Assembly: GCA_003952965.2 (NCBI GenBank)
Contig: CM025849.1
Coordinates: 20,828,080 to 20,892,079, forward strand
Direction: 5' to 3'
Source: Morella rubra
Lineage: Eukaryota; Streptophyta; Magnoliopsida; Fagales; Myricaceae
DNA length: 64,000 nt
Below, piece by piece: positions 11,637-23,900 of the stretch. A program made the translations under genes and the position numbers. A model generated the notes under the pieces. The model saw only the letters and a list, made by a program, of their open reading frames with translations, was not told the origin of the DNA and did not search any database. Position 1 is the stretch's first letter. Every line of letters begins with the position of its first letter.

Positions 11637-13254
11637 TGACAAGTTCCAGATCAAAGAATTGCATGCTATTAGCCTAAATCATCAAAATACTAAGAACACC
11701 ATTAACATGTAAACTAACCGCTTCCCTTAATCAATTTCTTCAAGCTTTAGTAATCACAAAACCTACATGAAACACCATATTAGGATCTAATAACATGCAA
11801 AACAATATCAAAGCATGCCAATTTCGAATGAACTCCAAGAAATTCACAAAATTCCTCAAAATCACCTCTTTGGATCAATCTGCTAGAACTGCCTCTTCTC
11901 CTCTCTATCTCAAACTTTCTCCAAGCTCTCTATCACTCTCTCCCTTTCTCTAAGAATGCCGAATAACTCAATGAGGAAAACACTCACACTTGCTTGCTAT
12001 TTATACTAGTTCTTGACTAGGGTTAATCTAGGGTTATGATCTATGTTGCTAGGGTTAAGAGGGACACCATGATCATGCCTACCTCTAGATTAAGAGGTCT
12101 CAGCAAGCATTGGATTAGCAATGGTGGCTATGGGCAACAACCTAGGAGGAGACAAGTGTAATAGTGGTTTTGGAGGCATTTAATGATTGGTAATGATTAC
12201 TAAGTGAATCTATGGCTTTGACTGATTTTCCTTGGTCAAAGGAGGTGCTGACTTGTGTATGGGCCAAGGCTGGTCAAGTGGACTGAAGAGAGGACCAAAA
12301 AGATATGATTTTCTAAGCCCAAAACATTAAACTATGCAATCTAAGCCCAAAACCCTAATTAAAAATAAGAATTTTAGGAAAATATTCAAACAAGGCACGA
12401 TATCCATCAATTAGGTCCTATTAGCTAAGAAAAAAGGAAACAAAACATGTCAAGCAAAAAGATTGGAGAAAAATAGGGTTTCTAGAAGAAATTAGGGCTA
12501 AAACAAGCTTTAGGGGCAAAATCATCTTTTCCAGCATATAAAAATTATTAGAACTCTGACATGAGGAAAAATAGTTAATAAAATGAAAGAACTTGAAAAG
12601 ACAAGAATGAGGATATTTTTATCATAATTTTTGGATATATAAAACTATTTCTAGTTATTTTACACTATTTAATAATTAATAAAATAATTAAATCCGAAAA
12701 TAATAATATAAGAACTATTAATCATACTTAATAAGGAAATTTAAGATTATCAAGAATATTTAGAGGGTCGGAGTGTTACAGGAATCGACAAAGAATGTTA
12801 AGTAGTGGAATGTAAAGATCATCTCGGTCAGTGTTGTTTCACCTGGGCTAGCTTTTAGTTTTGATGTTATTTGTATTAGAAGTTATGTTTTTGTTCAATG
12901 ACATGGAGTATATCTATATACTCTGCTTCGGAGTCACGGTTGGGCATTGGCTGGCAGCATTTGAAGGGCTAGAACTACACCGCATTCTAGGCAGGCGGTC
13001 AAATTTGGGAATTTCGATTTCTATAATGGTGACTCTGTCAAATGTTAATGCAGTATAACTCAACGTTGTATCTAGCAAAGTATTCAGAAAAGGTGGTTGT
13101 GCCAACAGATGTGGTGCAGTTTGGACCGTATCACTAGATCCGTCATCCACTATATTCTTCTACGATGCTGCTGTTTGTATCTTACTGTATTGCACTTTGA
13201 GCACCTTTAAGCTTGCTATTTATGGTAGCAGTTTGTTTATTGTACTACACGCAG
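11637..13254. other. Intergenic, repeat-derived, with possible LTR end
   Basis: No gene recognised. The stretch up to about 12780 ends GAGGGTCGGAGTGTTACA, a form common at plant LTR boundaries, but I could not find a matching partner LTR. 12860-13058 reads open (ILCFGVTVGHWLAAFEGLE) and lies upstream of the methyltransferase-like exon, but I cannot show it belongs to it. Confidence 0.4.
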
Positions 13255-13356
13255 AAGGCCAAACTTGAGGAGGCTCTGATGGTTGAGACTTTCGGGGATA
13301 GGTATTTAGAGTATGCAGCTAAAGTTAGATACAAGTTCATTCCTTTTATTTATTAG
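13255..13356 (+). pseudogene. Last exon of an isoprenylcysteine/phospholipid methyltransferase-like gene
   Basis: After an acceptor (CACGCAG) this 34-codon exon reads AKLEEALMVETFGDRYLEY followed by AAKVRYKFIPFIY and a stop. The EE...L...FG..Y..Y...V..FIP pattern is the C-terminal signature of the isoprenylcysteine carboxyl methyltransferase / phospholipid methyltransferase superfamily, membrane enzymes that use S-adenosylmethionine. The membrane-spanning exons expected upstream are not recognisable within the preceding 1 kb, so this looks like a 3' remnant left after transposon insertion or deletion. The family call rests on this tail alone. Confidence 0.5.
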
Positions 13357-14925
13357 TTTAATTCTGTGTGGTTTGATTGATAACTGTGATTCAAGTACTT
13401 GAGCTTTGAAAGTGGTTAGTTGCATGTTTACTGATTGATATATTGGAAGTACCTGAGCTCTGAAATGGGAAAGGAAAGAATTAGATTATATATGGCAGAT
13501 GCACATATGTTCGGATGTTTTCTACTGTAAGGATTATTTTTACTATGTCTTTTTTCCTTTGAGCTTATATTATTCTTTTGTTTGTTGCAATCACTAGTTT
13601 CAGTTCTCATACTATTTTTCTGTCTTTGTATTACAAAAAAACATAAGAGAATTATATGAGCTCTCATAGTCCTTCAGTTTTACTCTGCAATGTGGAAGCA
13701 CTATGCTAGTCTTTGACTAGTTTCAATGTATCATCGCATTGAAGTCTTCATAAGTTAAACGTGCAAAATTTGATGTGCTTGTTGATGTAATGTAAGAGAG
13801 ACATACTCAAGTCTTCCACTTATCACTGTTAATTTTTGGCTTTTTGTCAAACAGATTACATGCTCAAGAATGTTTCTAGCGTCTATGTAGAATCAATTAC
13901 AACAACTTACCAAAATACAAACAGATTATAATATCTATGAAGAACGCACAACAAATTGCATGCCAGGAAGTAAAGTAGTATTGCTAAGTACTGGAGGATG
14001 TCATCATTCAGGTGAGGCTAAAGATCGGTTTTATCCATTGGGCTTCCAACAGAGGCGTTGACTCTCTAATACTTACCTTCTGGGGAATTAATTGAGTTGC
14101 TATTAGATGATATAGTTGTTATACAGTCCTACTGATATCGTATTGCTTAATGTTTTTGTTGCTCCTTAACTAGTATTTGTGGATCCCATTTTGGTCGAGG
14201 GCTTGTAATGATTCCTCTGCTTTTCTTGATATAAAATTATGATTAAGTACCAAAAAAAATTTGTATTTGCACATCACCCTGTTCTCTTGCACGATTTCTA
14301 CTCTACAGATACGAACTCTTGCTCCATTTTTTAGCACGGTAGAAAAAGTACACATTACAAACAAGTGCAGAAGTTTGAATCGATAGACAAGCAATGCCCA
14401 CCCCAAACCCAAATACCCACAAAATTTGCCGTTAGTAGAAACTTGAGTTGACTATTGTCCATTGTCAAGAAAACATTATGGGCGGCGACTAAGTGTCCTC
14501 GGCAAAGAACGTTGTAATCTTGACGACATGGGTATCGTCATTACAGAGCAACCATGACCACCACTTCCAAATTTCCAAACTCTTTAATGATGGAGATGAA
14601 GACCTTCTCCCAACACCATCCATGGTCGACATAGATTAGCCATTGTTGAACAGAAGAGAACGGTTGTCGACGAAGGCCATTGGGCAAACCGAGACGCGAC
14701 AACCTCTACCATGCTTCGATAACCAAATGTCATGGAGGAAGACCTTCCCTGACGACTTTACATGCTTTTTCGCCATGAAATCCGCCGTAGAGGGAGACCG
14801 AAATTCTTGTAGTGGTTCTACATGCAGGAAAGCATGGCATTTGAGAGTTTTTCAGTTAAAATTTGAGAGGAAGGATTCCGAGTAAAGAAAAATTGTGTAA
14901 AGTCTTGTAAAATAGCGGTTGTGAT
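13357..14925. other. Intergenic, no gene supported
   Basis: Unremarkable AT-rich DNA. A short open stretch near 13960-14066 reads MPGSKVVLLSTGGCHHSGE and may be exon debris. 14460-14880 is somewhat GC-richer but I cannot identify a product. Confidence 0.4.
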
Positions 14926-15180
14926 TGAAGGAACGTTGATATTTTGAATATAATTTCCTCTCTCCCATTTACGTACAGAATATTTGTACTATTTATATAG
15001 CTTGTGTGTGTAACAATAACATAATCTTCATCCTACAATTATGGAGAAGGCTACAAATGTATAATAGTTTGTTACAACAAATTATTCTAGAACCTCTATC
15101 GTGGCAGATGAGGTGTCCTGCTGTAGTGTGATATCAGGAGGCTTCCTATTTTGAACGCCTGAGTATTGTGTGCTTCAACA
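14926..15180 (-). repeat. Copia 3' LTR
   Basis: 255 bp; pairs with 19323-19557 with scattered mismatches and about 20 bp of net length difference, including extra sequence near 15030-15050. The visible divergence implies an old insertion. Confidence 0.9.
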
Positions 15181-15499
15181 TCCCTCTACGAGCCAAACTG
15201 GTAGGCACGAACAGAGGGGCTCGTACAAAGCTGTGTAAACCGAGAGATAGACAGCGGTTTAGTAAAAATGTCGGCTAGCTTATCTTTGTTGGATAGGAAG
15301 GAGACAACTAGGGATTTGGATGTGACCCGATCCCATACAAAATGGTAGTTGACATCAACGTGTTTTGTACAAGTATGCCGAACAAGATTAGAAGTGAGAT
15401 GTGTTGCTCCAAGGTTATCGCACCAAAGAACTAAAGGGGAGGAGAGAAAGACACCAAGATCACAAAACAGAGACTGTATCTAGAGTAGTTCACATGTAG

Positions 15500-16690
15500 C
15501 ATTCGCAACCGCCTTATATTTGGCTTCAGTACTCTATCGGGCGATGGTGGGTTGTTTTCTGGAGCTCCATGAGATCAGGTTGGGACCAAGAAACACACAG
15601 AGGCCACCAGTGGAGCGACAATCATTTGGACAACTTGCCCAATGGCATCCGAATAAGCTGCCAGAACTGAAGTTGAGGAACAATACAACTGAAGATAGTA
15701 ATCCATAGTATGCCGCAGGTATCTAAGGATCCTCTTGATAGCTTGCCAATGAAGAACACGAGGAAGGTGCATATATTGGCATACCTTGCTGACTGCAAAC
15801 GAGAGATCTGGACGAGTGAAAGCCAAGTATTGCAGGCTGCCTATAATACTTCTATAAAGGGTTGGATATTCAAAGGCTGCACCATCATAGGTGGTGAGCT
15901 TCTCAGAGGTGGACGTGGGAGTCTGTACAGACATGGCTTGAGACATGTTGGTTCGTTTCAGAAGATCAAGAATGTATTTCTTCTGAGAGAGAAGAAGCTA
16001 AGCGGACATGTGAAGAACTTCAACACCAAGAATATAATGAAGACGATCTAGATCTTTGAGAGGAAAGTCAGCACATAATGTTTCAACTGGAAGTTAAAGA
16101 GTAGCCAGATCAGATCCTGTAAGAACTATGTCATCCATATACACAAAAAATACATTTCAGGTTGAGCCGAATGTATGTAAACAAAGAGGAATTTGACTAT
16201 GAGGGAGTGAAGCCCAGCTCAATCAAGCACGAACTGAGTTTGGAAAACAAAGCTCAAGAGGCTTGCTTGGGGCTATAGAGGGCTTTCTTGAGTTTGCAGA
16301 CATAGTGAGGAAGATCATGATGAGTAAAACCAGTCGGTTGCTGCATGTAAACATCCTCAGATAATTCGCCATGAAGAAAAGCATTTTGCACATCCAATTG
16401 GCGAAGAGACCAGCCATATTGTGCAGTAAGAGAGAGAACAAGGCGGACTGTCGAATGCTTGACAACATGGCTGAAAGTTTCGTTGTAGTCCAAGCCGGCA
16501 TGTTGATGAAAACCTTTTGCCACCAGACGTGCTTTCCTGCGTTCAACTGAACCATCAGCATTGTGTTTGGTTTTAAAAAATCCATTTGCAACCCAAAAAG
16601 TTCTGTGAAGGATGAGATGGAACCAAGGTCCACGTATGAGTGTCTAAAAAAGCCTGAAACTGTAGCTGAGGAGCCTGCCTCCATTTGACA
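15500..16690 (-). pseudogene. Copia reverse transcriptase and RNase H (broken)
   Basis: 16523-16254 reads [20 protein letters not shown] and [18 protein letters not shown], classic copia RT. The catalytic box reads VYMDDIVLTGSDLA on the minus strand at about 16105-16145, in another frame. 15946-15575 reads the RNase H side ([32 protein letters not shown]). At least three frame changes are needed to join these. Confidence 0.88.
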
Positions 16691-16984
16691 TGCTTGAGAG
16701 CCTCGACAACTAAGGTTGGTTCAAGAGGGACCATGACAGTCATGGTGAGGTGTGTGCAGGGAAAGGGCCATGGGATTGTACCATCAGAGAAATGCTTAGG
16801 GACAATGGATATTTTGTTGGGACCGGGTGGTTATCTGGCGTGCTAGAGGGGCAGCGAGGCCAGGTGCAACAGTAGGTACAGCTGATTAGGCAGGCAGCAT
16901 GTCAAAAGAATTAGGAGAATCAATAGACACGGCAGGTGATGGCTGAAAAAAAGTTAGCGTGGGAGAGGACAAATGGGTGACTTG

Positions 16985-18283
16985 TCACGTGCAAAAAGGA
17001 GCATATAGAGGTGGTCCAAGAATACTAAGAGAAGATAGCAAAGATGTCCCAAACGTAAGAGGCAAAGAGGAAGAGGATTGAAGGGTAAAAGGGAACACTA
17101 TTTCATCAAAAAGGACGTCTCTGGAAATATAAATGCGAGATGTGGGTTTGTGGAGGCAAAGATATCCCTTGTGGTCCAAACTGTACCCCACAAACACACA
17201 CATGGTTGACCAAAAATCAAGCTTATGTTGATTATATGGACGGAGATGATGATAGCAGGCAAGCTCAAAAACTTTGAGAAAATTGTAGTTAGGATGTTTT
17301 TTAAACAACTGAAAATAAGGAGACTGATTTTTAATAACAGGACTTGGAAGCCGATTAATTAAATAAACGACAATACAACAAGCATCAGCCCAGAAATATT
17401 TAGGCAGAGACACATGAGCCAACAAAGCTAGGCCAGTTTCTACGATGTGCCTGTGTTCACGTTCAATAGTCTCAGTTTTTGGTGAGTATGAGGACGGCTA
17501 ATACGATGAGAGATGCCATGATCACGAAGAAAATTATGGAGAGCTCGAAAATCACCACCCCAATCTGTTTGAACATTCAAAATTTGTAAATTAAAAAAGT
17601 ACTCAATAGTTTTGTGGAAAGTAAGAAACTGAGTGTAGACATCAGATTTACATCGTATTGGAAACAACCAAGTATATCGCATGTAAGCATCTACAATAGA
17701 GAAATAAAACCTAAAACCATCACAAGACAGTTGAGGTTTAGGGCCCCAAACATCCATGAACAGCAGCTGTAGGGGATGAGTAGTGATAGATTGAGAGATA
17801 GGAAAAAGGAGCGCGACTGTAGGCAGGACAGAGTCGAGCAGATGAAGATTCCGAGAGAACAGGTAAGGAAAAGGTGCTGAGAACATGACGAGCTATTTTG
17901 AGAGATGGGTGACCAAGGTGAAGATGCCATGTGGAAGCAGAGGTGCATTCTTTTACTTGAGCAAGAGGAGCTTGCTGTGTGCTGGATGCAGGAGGAAAAG
18001 AGCAGAGACCCGCCTTAGTAGTGCTGCGAAGAAGGAGAGTCCCGCTGCGACAGTCCTTAACACAGAAAGAATCCAAATGAAACTCAAAATAAACATGATT
18101 ATCAGAATAAAATTGTCTAACAGAAATTAGATTCTTAGTAAGTAAAGGAACATGAAGAAAATTATGAAGAATGAGTTTGCCATGAGGAGTGTTGATGTGA
18201 GAAGAATCGGTATGTTGGATCAGGAGAGAGGATCCATTACCCACACGAACCTGATCATCACCTTGATACTCAGACTGATTCAT
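16985..18283 (-). pseudogene. Copia protease/pre-integrase and integrase region (broken)
   Basis: 18283-17738 encodes the end of protease and the pre-integrase domain (LHNFLHVPLLTKNLISV, TWHLHLGHPSLK). 17886-17440 carries the integrase core (LLFMDVWGPKP, LNVQTDWGGDF, where the family usually has TDNGGEF), then breaks off before the catalytic Glu helix. 17425-16985 continues with the integrase C-terminal part (LPKYFWADACCIVVYLINRLPS, shortened here; VFVGYSLDHKGYLC). Frameshifts lie near 17430 and 17740. Confidence 0.85.
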
Positions 18284-18399
18284 AAAGAGGTTAGAAAAAT
18301 CACAGGTCAGATGATTACTGTATCAGGATACCAAGAGGAGTCAGGTACAGAAGGAAAAGAGAAATAATGTGTAGTAAAGGAGGAAGGTGGAGGTGCTTG

Positions 18400-19334
18400 A
18401 ACGATTGGTTAAATTGGTTATTTAGCATTAGAGGGCAGTATGCCCTTGCTTAAAGCAAACCTGACATGGTGGACGGTCATCAGAGGAAAAAGGGGACTGT
18501 GAAGGGGAGCGACCTTTGCCACTGCCATGGTAACCTCGAGATGAACCTCGACAACAAGAACCACAACCTCAAGATGGATTGTTCTTAGTGGAGACATTGG
18601 CAGTGACCTCAGATGGAGAAGAGAGAGAACTAGTCTGATGAGTCAGCCAAGCTTCATGTGCAAGAAGGTGACTGAAAATCTCCTCTGTGGATGGAGGGTC
18701 CAAATGGGTGGTAACAAAGGTGACGAGAGAGTCAAAATCTGAGCCAAGGCCAACAAGAAGGTAGGTCATGAACTCTGTGGAGAAGAGAGCCTTGCCAACT
18801 GCTGCCATAGTGTCAGCCATAAGTTTCGTCTTGTAAAAGTAGTCAATAACAAATTCAGACCCCTTTTTCAACGTAGCAAGTTGAAAATGAATTTGTATAA
18901 GGCGGCCCTGAGTCTTAGAGGCGAAGAGGCTATCAAGAGCAAGCCAAACTGTACGAGTGGTGGTTAAACCGATGACCTGTGCAATAAGAGGCTTGAACAA
19001 GGATGAGATAAGAGCACAGAGGATCACTTGATCCTGTCGAATCCATAAAGTATGAGCAGGGTTGACATCGCCAGCTAGGAGAATAAAATTAAGGTGTTGG
19101 TTTTGTGCCATCAATGTAACCGTAGAGGTGCTGCCCTTTGAGATAAGGCACCATTTGAGCCTTCCACAATAAAAAATTGTCATGGGTAAGCTTAACGATT
19201 ACAAGGTGAATGAGAGAAGTAATATGGTTGAGGGTGGATGATTGGGAAAAAGGAGTCACAGAGGACACAGGAGAACCAATGGTACCGAGCCATTTAACGT
19301 TAGTCATGAGGCCCTTATACCATGAAGGAAACAC
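18400..19334 (-). pseudogene. Copia gag (broken)
   Basis: Two overlapping minus-strand frames (19334-19089 and 19183-18569) together give a copia Gag: KLTHDNFLLWKAQMVPYLKG and YGYIDGTKPTP near the start, then TQGRLIQIHFQLATLKKG and a helical segment ending near HLLAHEAWLT. A frameshift separates them near 19130. Downstream, about 18440-18480, the minus strand reads CQVCFKQGHTAL, the start of a CCHC zinc knuckle. Confidence 0.85.
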
Positions 19335-19557
19335 TAATATTTTGAATATAATTTCCTCTCTCCATTTACGTACAGAATATCTATACTATTTATACAGCTT
19401 GTGTGTGTGAAACAATAACAGAATATCTACAGGTGTATAATAGTTTGTTATAGCAGATCATTCTAGAACCTCTATTGTGGTAGATGAGGCGTCCTACTAT
19501 AGTGTGATATCAGGTGGCTTTCCTATTTTGAATGCTTGAGTATTATGTGCTTCAACA
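19323..19557 (-). repeat. Copia 5' LTR
   Basis: 235 bp; TG...CA bounded on the plus strand (TGAAGGAAAC ... CTTCAACA). The primer-binding-site complement GGCCCTTATACCA abuts it on the inner side. Confidence 0.9.
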
Positions 19558-20981
19558 GTTATTTAAAGAAATAAATCCAATGTCCAAAAGTGTAAGAAAT
19601 ATGCCCACAAAACCAGTTGTCTAGATAATTATTTATTTAGATATCACATGTTTATATTTATTAATTGGGTATTATGTTGTGACATAAAATGTTACATGGA
19701 TATTGTTGAGTAATATTATAGAAAAGTCATGCTGATAATTAATAAATCAAAGGCAGGAGAGTATAATTTTTCGGTTCATTGTTCACTTAATGCTTATTCT
19801 AGACCGAGGTACATATTTATGTACAAGTATGTCTACACTCGTTGTATATCTTAAATAGAATAATAGATTTCATCATTGAAGTTGTGACCTTACGAGTTGG
19901 TGTACTGTAAGAACAGTTTATTGGCCTCACTAGAGTGGCTTTGCTGCCATTCTTATGGCACTCCTAGGACAATTTGGCATGACCAATGTGTCCATCATCA
20001 CCTCGAGATTTCCTTAGTCTTTTGCGGATGCAAGCCATCACCTCTGTGGAGGAGCTTGCTCACTCAACTGCATCATTTCATCAACAATCTGGTAGTGTTG
20101 CCGTGGCCTCATGACCATAATAGCCTTTAACATAAAAAAGAACAAGAAAAGCCGAGAGAGTATCTGTACGAAAACATGACCTAATTCCATTTGAAATCCA
20201 TCCATTCGGTAGAGAGATTTTGAGCCTGTCATCTTAACGATTACCATGGTACCGAGCCAAACGGTTTATACCATGAAGGAGGTACAGGCCCTATCTACCA
20301 GGAACCTCCACTACAAGCCTTCAACAGTCCAATGTCTGTTAACAAGTTGTCTAGATAATCACATGGCCCATGCCTAGGTTCAAGCCTAGACCGCCACTGC
20401 CATCACCGCTCTGTAAGCACCCTTACTGCAGATTCACTAGCCGGCTTGCAAGCGTGCTTTACAAGCCATCTTGCTCATGGCACTCCTAGGGACAATTTGG
20501 CATGACCAATGGTCCATCATTAGCATGCATATGATAAGATGGTACTCGAAGACTCGGGAGGATTTGATATAAGTGGCTAGCCACCAGCTACCGCGGTGCG
20601 AAATCACTCCAACATCTACAGCACGTGACTGCAAAAACATTGAGCGCAAGTCAACTGTCACAAGATTGTTTGGCTGAATTTCAGGCTAGAAATCTTGTGC
20701 CTATAGGCGACGCTTTTGCTCAAAAGAAACGCAAATTTAACACTGCAAAGTAACATAAAAAAAGCGAGACATTCTTGGTTAACAACCTATTCTAGGATTA
20801 TGCATCCTCCTTGCAAGGCAATTGCGTTTTGGGGACCTACCCAGGAAAACAAAACAAGTAAAAAAAGCCCTTTAAAAGGCGCCCTAAAACGGAGCGTTCA
20901 AGCGTCCTAGTTTAAACCCCGCTAGAAGCCTAGAGCCACTGCCCACAGCTCTCTCTCTCTCTCTCTCCGCGGGTCAGGAAG
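19558..20981. other. Intergenic with copia relics and a diverged direct repeat
   Basis: 20245-20280 repeats, in shortened form, the copia primer-site/LTR junction at 19280-19330 (GGTACCGAGCC, then TTATACCATGAAGGA). Separately, 19951-19999 and 20472-20520 share ATGGCACTCCTAGG, GACAATTTGGCATGACCAAT and TCCATCAT. No gene. The last 200 bases should include the URI promoter; a CT dinucleotide run lies at 20949-20966 in the presumed 5' UTR. Confidence 0.6.
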
Positions 20982-23900
20982 ATGGAAGAGGGGGCGAAGA
21001 AGGGGACGGTGACCTCACTCGCGTCGATGTTTCCGGCAGAGGACGCCCAGAAGGCGGCGAAGCGCGTCCAGGAAACGCTGGCCGAAGAGAAGGCCGAGCT
21101 AGACCGAGTCCGAGGCTTCATCTCTGACAACACCAGCCTCATCAACCTCGTCCAGAAGCTTCCCGACGAGCTCCACCACGACATCATGGCAAAGCACCTC
21201 CTCCCTCTCAAACTTCATCTCTCTTTTAAAACTTACCTTCTCTCGGAATTTACCGTGCTCAGTTTCTTCCGTAGGTTCCGTTTGGGAAAGCGGCGTTTTT
21301 TCCCGGCCGTTTGGTACACACGAACGAATTTCTGGTATAACTCTGCTTTATAAATATGGAAAGTGGAAGAAACAAAGTTTGTGTTACGAATATGATTAGT
21401 GTGGTTTAGGTTCTTTTAGGAGAAGGGTACTATGCAGAAAGAACATCGAAACAGACGGTGGAGATTCTGAAAAGAAGAGGGAATATTTTGGAGTCCCAGG
21501 CTGAGTCTATGAAGGCCATGATGCAGGACCTTCAAGCCGAGGCTTCCTTTTTCGGTGCTACGGCCTCTGAAGCAGCGGTGTGTGTTTCTCACAATTTCTG
21601 TTATTTGGCAGCATGCTCTTTTAAGTACCAAAAAACATAAAATTAGTACTACGAATAATTTCTTGAGCTGAGAAATCAAACTCCTTTTAATAAGAGATTT
21701 CTTGAGCCTCACAATGCAGCAAGATGTTGGACCTTTTGGTTTAGAATGCTTAAAATTTGCATCAAAGTTTCTTACCACAGGCAAATTATGGAAGCGTTAG
21801 TTACTATGAAGCACTGTAATACTCCTATTTGAACTTTATAAGGTAGGGATAGTAATGCATCGTTTTCTATTCGGCATGCTTTAGAAGCTATAAAAGGCAT
21901 AACCGTGTAATTTGGTGTACATGATGAGTGAGCTACTTGAGGTTTGCAGTCGGTTATTGCTCTTTGAACTATAAAAGGTTTCAGAGGCTACTCAACTTTT
22001 AGATTGGTAATATACCGTTTTATGCAGATTCTCACCACCTCAGGTGATCCCTAGTTTCTTCAAGTCCCTTCAGTAGACAAAAACTATATAGTAATATGGA
22101 TTTACTTCAATTGCAGAGAAGGCAGGAAGTAAGCGAAAAGTTTATAAGAAAGTGGGTTTGAGCTATAACTGTGGTGTCTAGAATCGGACTAGATAGATTT
22201 TTTTTTTCTTAATTATACTAAATAGATTCACACGCTTTAGAATTGTGTATGGTAATAATATGTAAGAATTCCTGGATTAACAAATACTATTCCTCTTAGA
22301 TGGGGACTCGATGAACACATTGAAAACGTCCATATTTTAAACAATAATTCTATGAACAGCTTATTTTATTCATTTATTAGTCTCTAAGAAAGCATATTTT
22401 TTGTTTGAAATTTTTTAATAATGTTTGTGACTGGATGTTATCAAATAATTTATGGATTGTTTCCGAACATCATGTAGACTTGAACTGTTATGCATGTTTC
22501 CTTTTAGCTATATTTCGAGTAGTGGTTTCTATCATTTTGGGATGTGTTATGTATCTTATGATGCTTTTAATGCCTCTAAATAGATAGACATTGATCTGTT
22601 GGTATTCTCACTCATTCTTATGACAGGAAGGTCTTGTAGAAATAAGGGAAGATTATGTGGAGGAAAATTTTACTGAAAGGCAATCTCCACCAGGCAGGTT
22701 TTTGCGTCTTGTTCTCTGTTAGAAGTACTGAAACTGTTGAATCAAGCAGTCATAATTCTGTGCAAATGATGAGTATCATGAAGCCTAACCACAGTGAAAA
22801 CTTAAGAGGTCAGTGTTTTTTCAGGTCCACCAAAAGAAGATGCTCCTACTTTCTCTGAAGCAGATGAGGCAAAAGTTGAAGTTGAAGATGAAGAATATGC
22901 TCGTATGATGTCCAGGTTGGATGAACTTGAGAAAGAAGAAACTGAAGCTGAATGTGCCAGTAAAAGGGATAAAAATAACACAAAAGTTGCTATTAACGAG
23001 GAAGAATATGCTCGTTTGATGTCCCGGTTTGCTGAACTTGAAAAAGAAGAACTTGAAGCTGAATGTGGCAATGAGGGTGGTGAAGACACTGAAAACGTTG
23101 CAGTTATTGATGAAAAATATGCCCATATGCTTTCCAGTTTGGATGAACTTGAAAAAGAAGAACCTGAAACTGAAAGCAGCAATGAGAGTGATGAAGATGA
23201 GAAAATTAAAGCTAATTTTGATCGGTTAATGGGTCATAAATCTCTCAATAAAAACCTCAGAATTTCAGAGGTAATCTTTTTTATTAACTTCTCTGATTGG
23301 TTATCGATGTTGAGAAATTGACTTCCAATACGTTGTTTTTACAATAAATAGTTGTTTTGGTTACTGATGAAATAGGAGTATCAATCAAGAAAACATTTGG
23401 AGCCGAGGAAAGATAAAAAGTCAGCCACTGAAGAGCTTCTAACTAAGCAAGATCCTCAGCAAAATTTGACTGATCAGCTGAATGTAAGACTGCATCTTCA
23501 TACTGTTCTTTCTTATTTGTGTTGTTAACTTTCTTCAACTACTGATATTATATTTGGTAACACAGTGTACTGGTTTGACAGTGCAATCTGCTGCCAAAGG
23601 TTAGCTTATGACCGTTTCTTTCTTATTTGTCTCTTTCATTACTTTTTTGATTAGAAGATTAGTCCCTTGATCTTTGACACACTCTTAATCACACCTCAAG
23701 CCTTCTGCTCAATGTTTCATCCCGGAGACTATTGATTATCCACTCCTCCCCCTTGCTTTCGTCCTCTGATGGTATTAAATGATAATCAGAGAAGCCTCTG
23801 ACTAATAGTGATTCCGCGAATAGTATATTATACTTTGACTCAATGCTATACACTGTTTAGTAGGGTTGATGAGCTTTTCACTTCTACCAATTGTATATCT

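Larger units (their letters stand above)
14926..19557 (-). mobile_element. Ty1/copia LTR retrotransposon, full length but decayed
   Basis: LTRs at 14926-15180 and 19323-19557 both run TGAAGGAA...GCTTCAACA on the plus strand. Flanking 5-bp sequences are GTGAT and GTTAT, a target duplication with one mismatch. On the minus strand the 5' LTR is followed by TGGTATAAGGGCC, a degenerate initiator-tRNA-Met primer site, and the 3' LTR is preceded by a short purine tract (AGAGGGA). Domain order on the minus strand is gag, zinc knuckle, protease/pre-integrase, integrase, reverse transcriptase, RNase H, the copia order. Every domain is broken by stops or frameshifts, so it cannot move by itself. Confidence 0.93.

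Noticed and set aside
17885..18367. Plus-strand open frames inside the copia element
   Set aside because: They are antisense shadows of the minus-strand integrase and protease frames.
22802..23182. Minus-strand Ser/Phe-rich open frame over URI exon 5
   Set aside because: Complement of the acidic coding repeats; low-complexity shadow.
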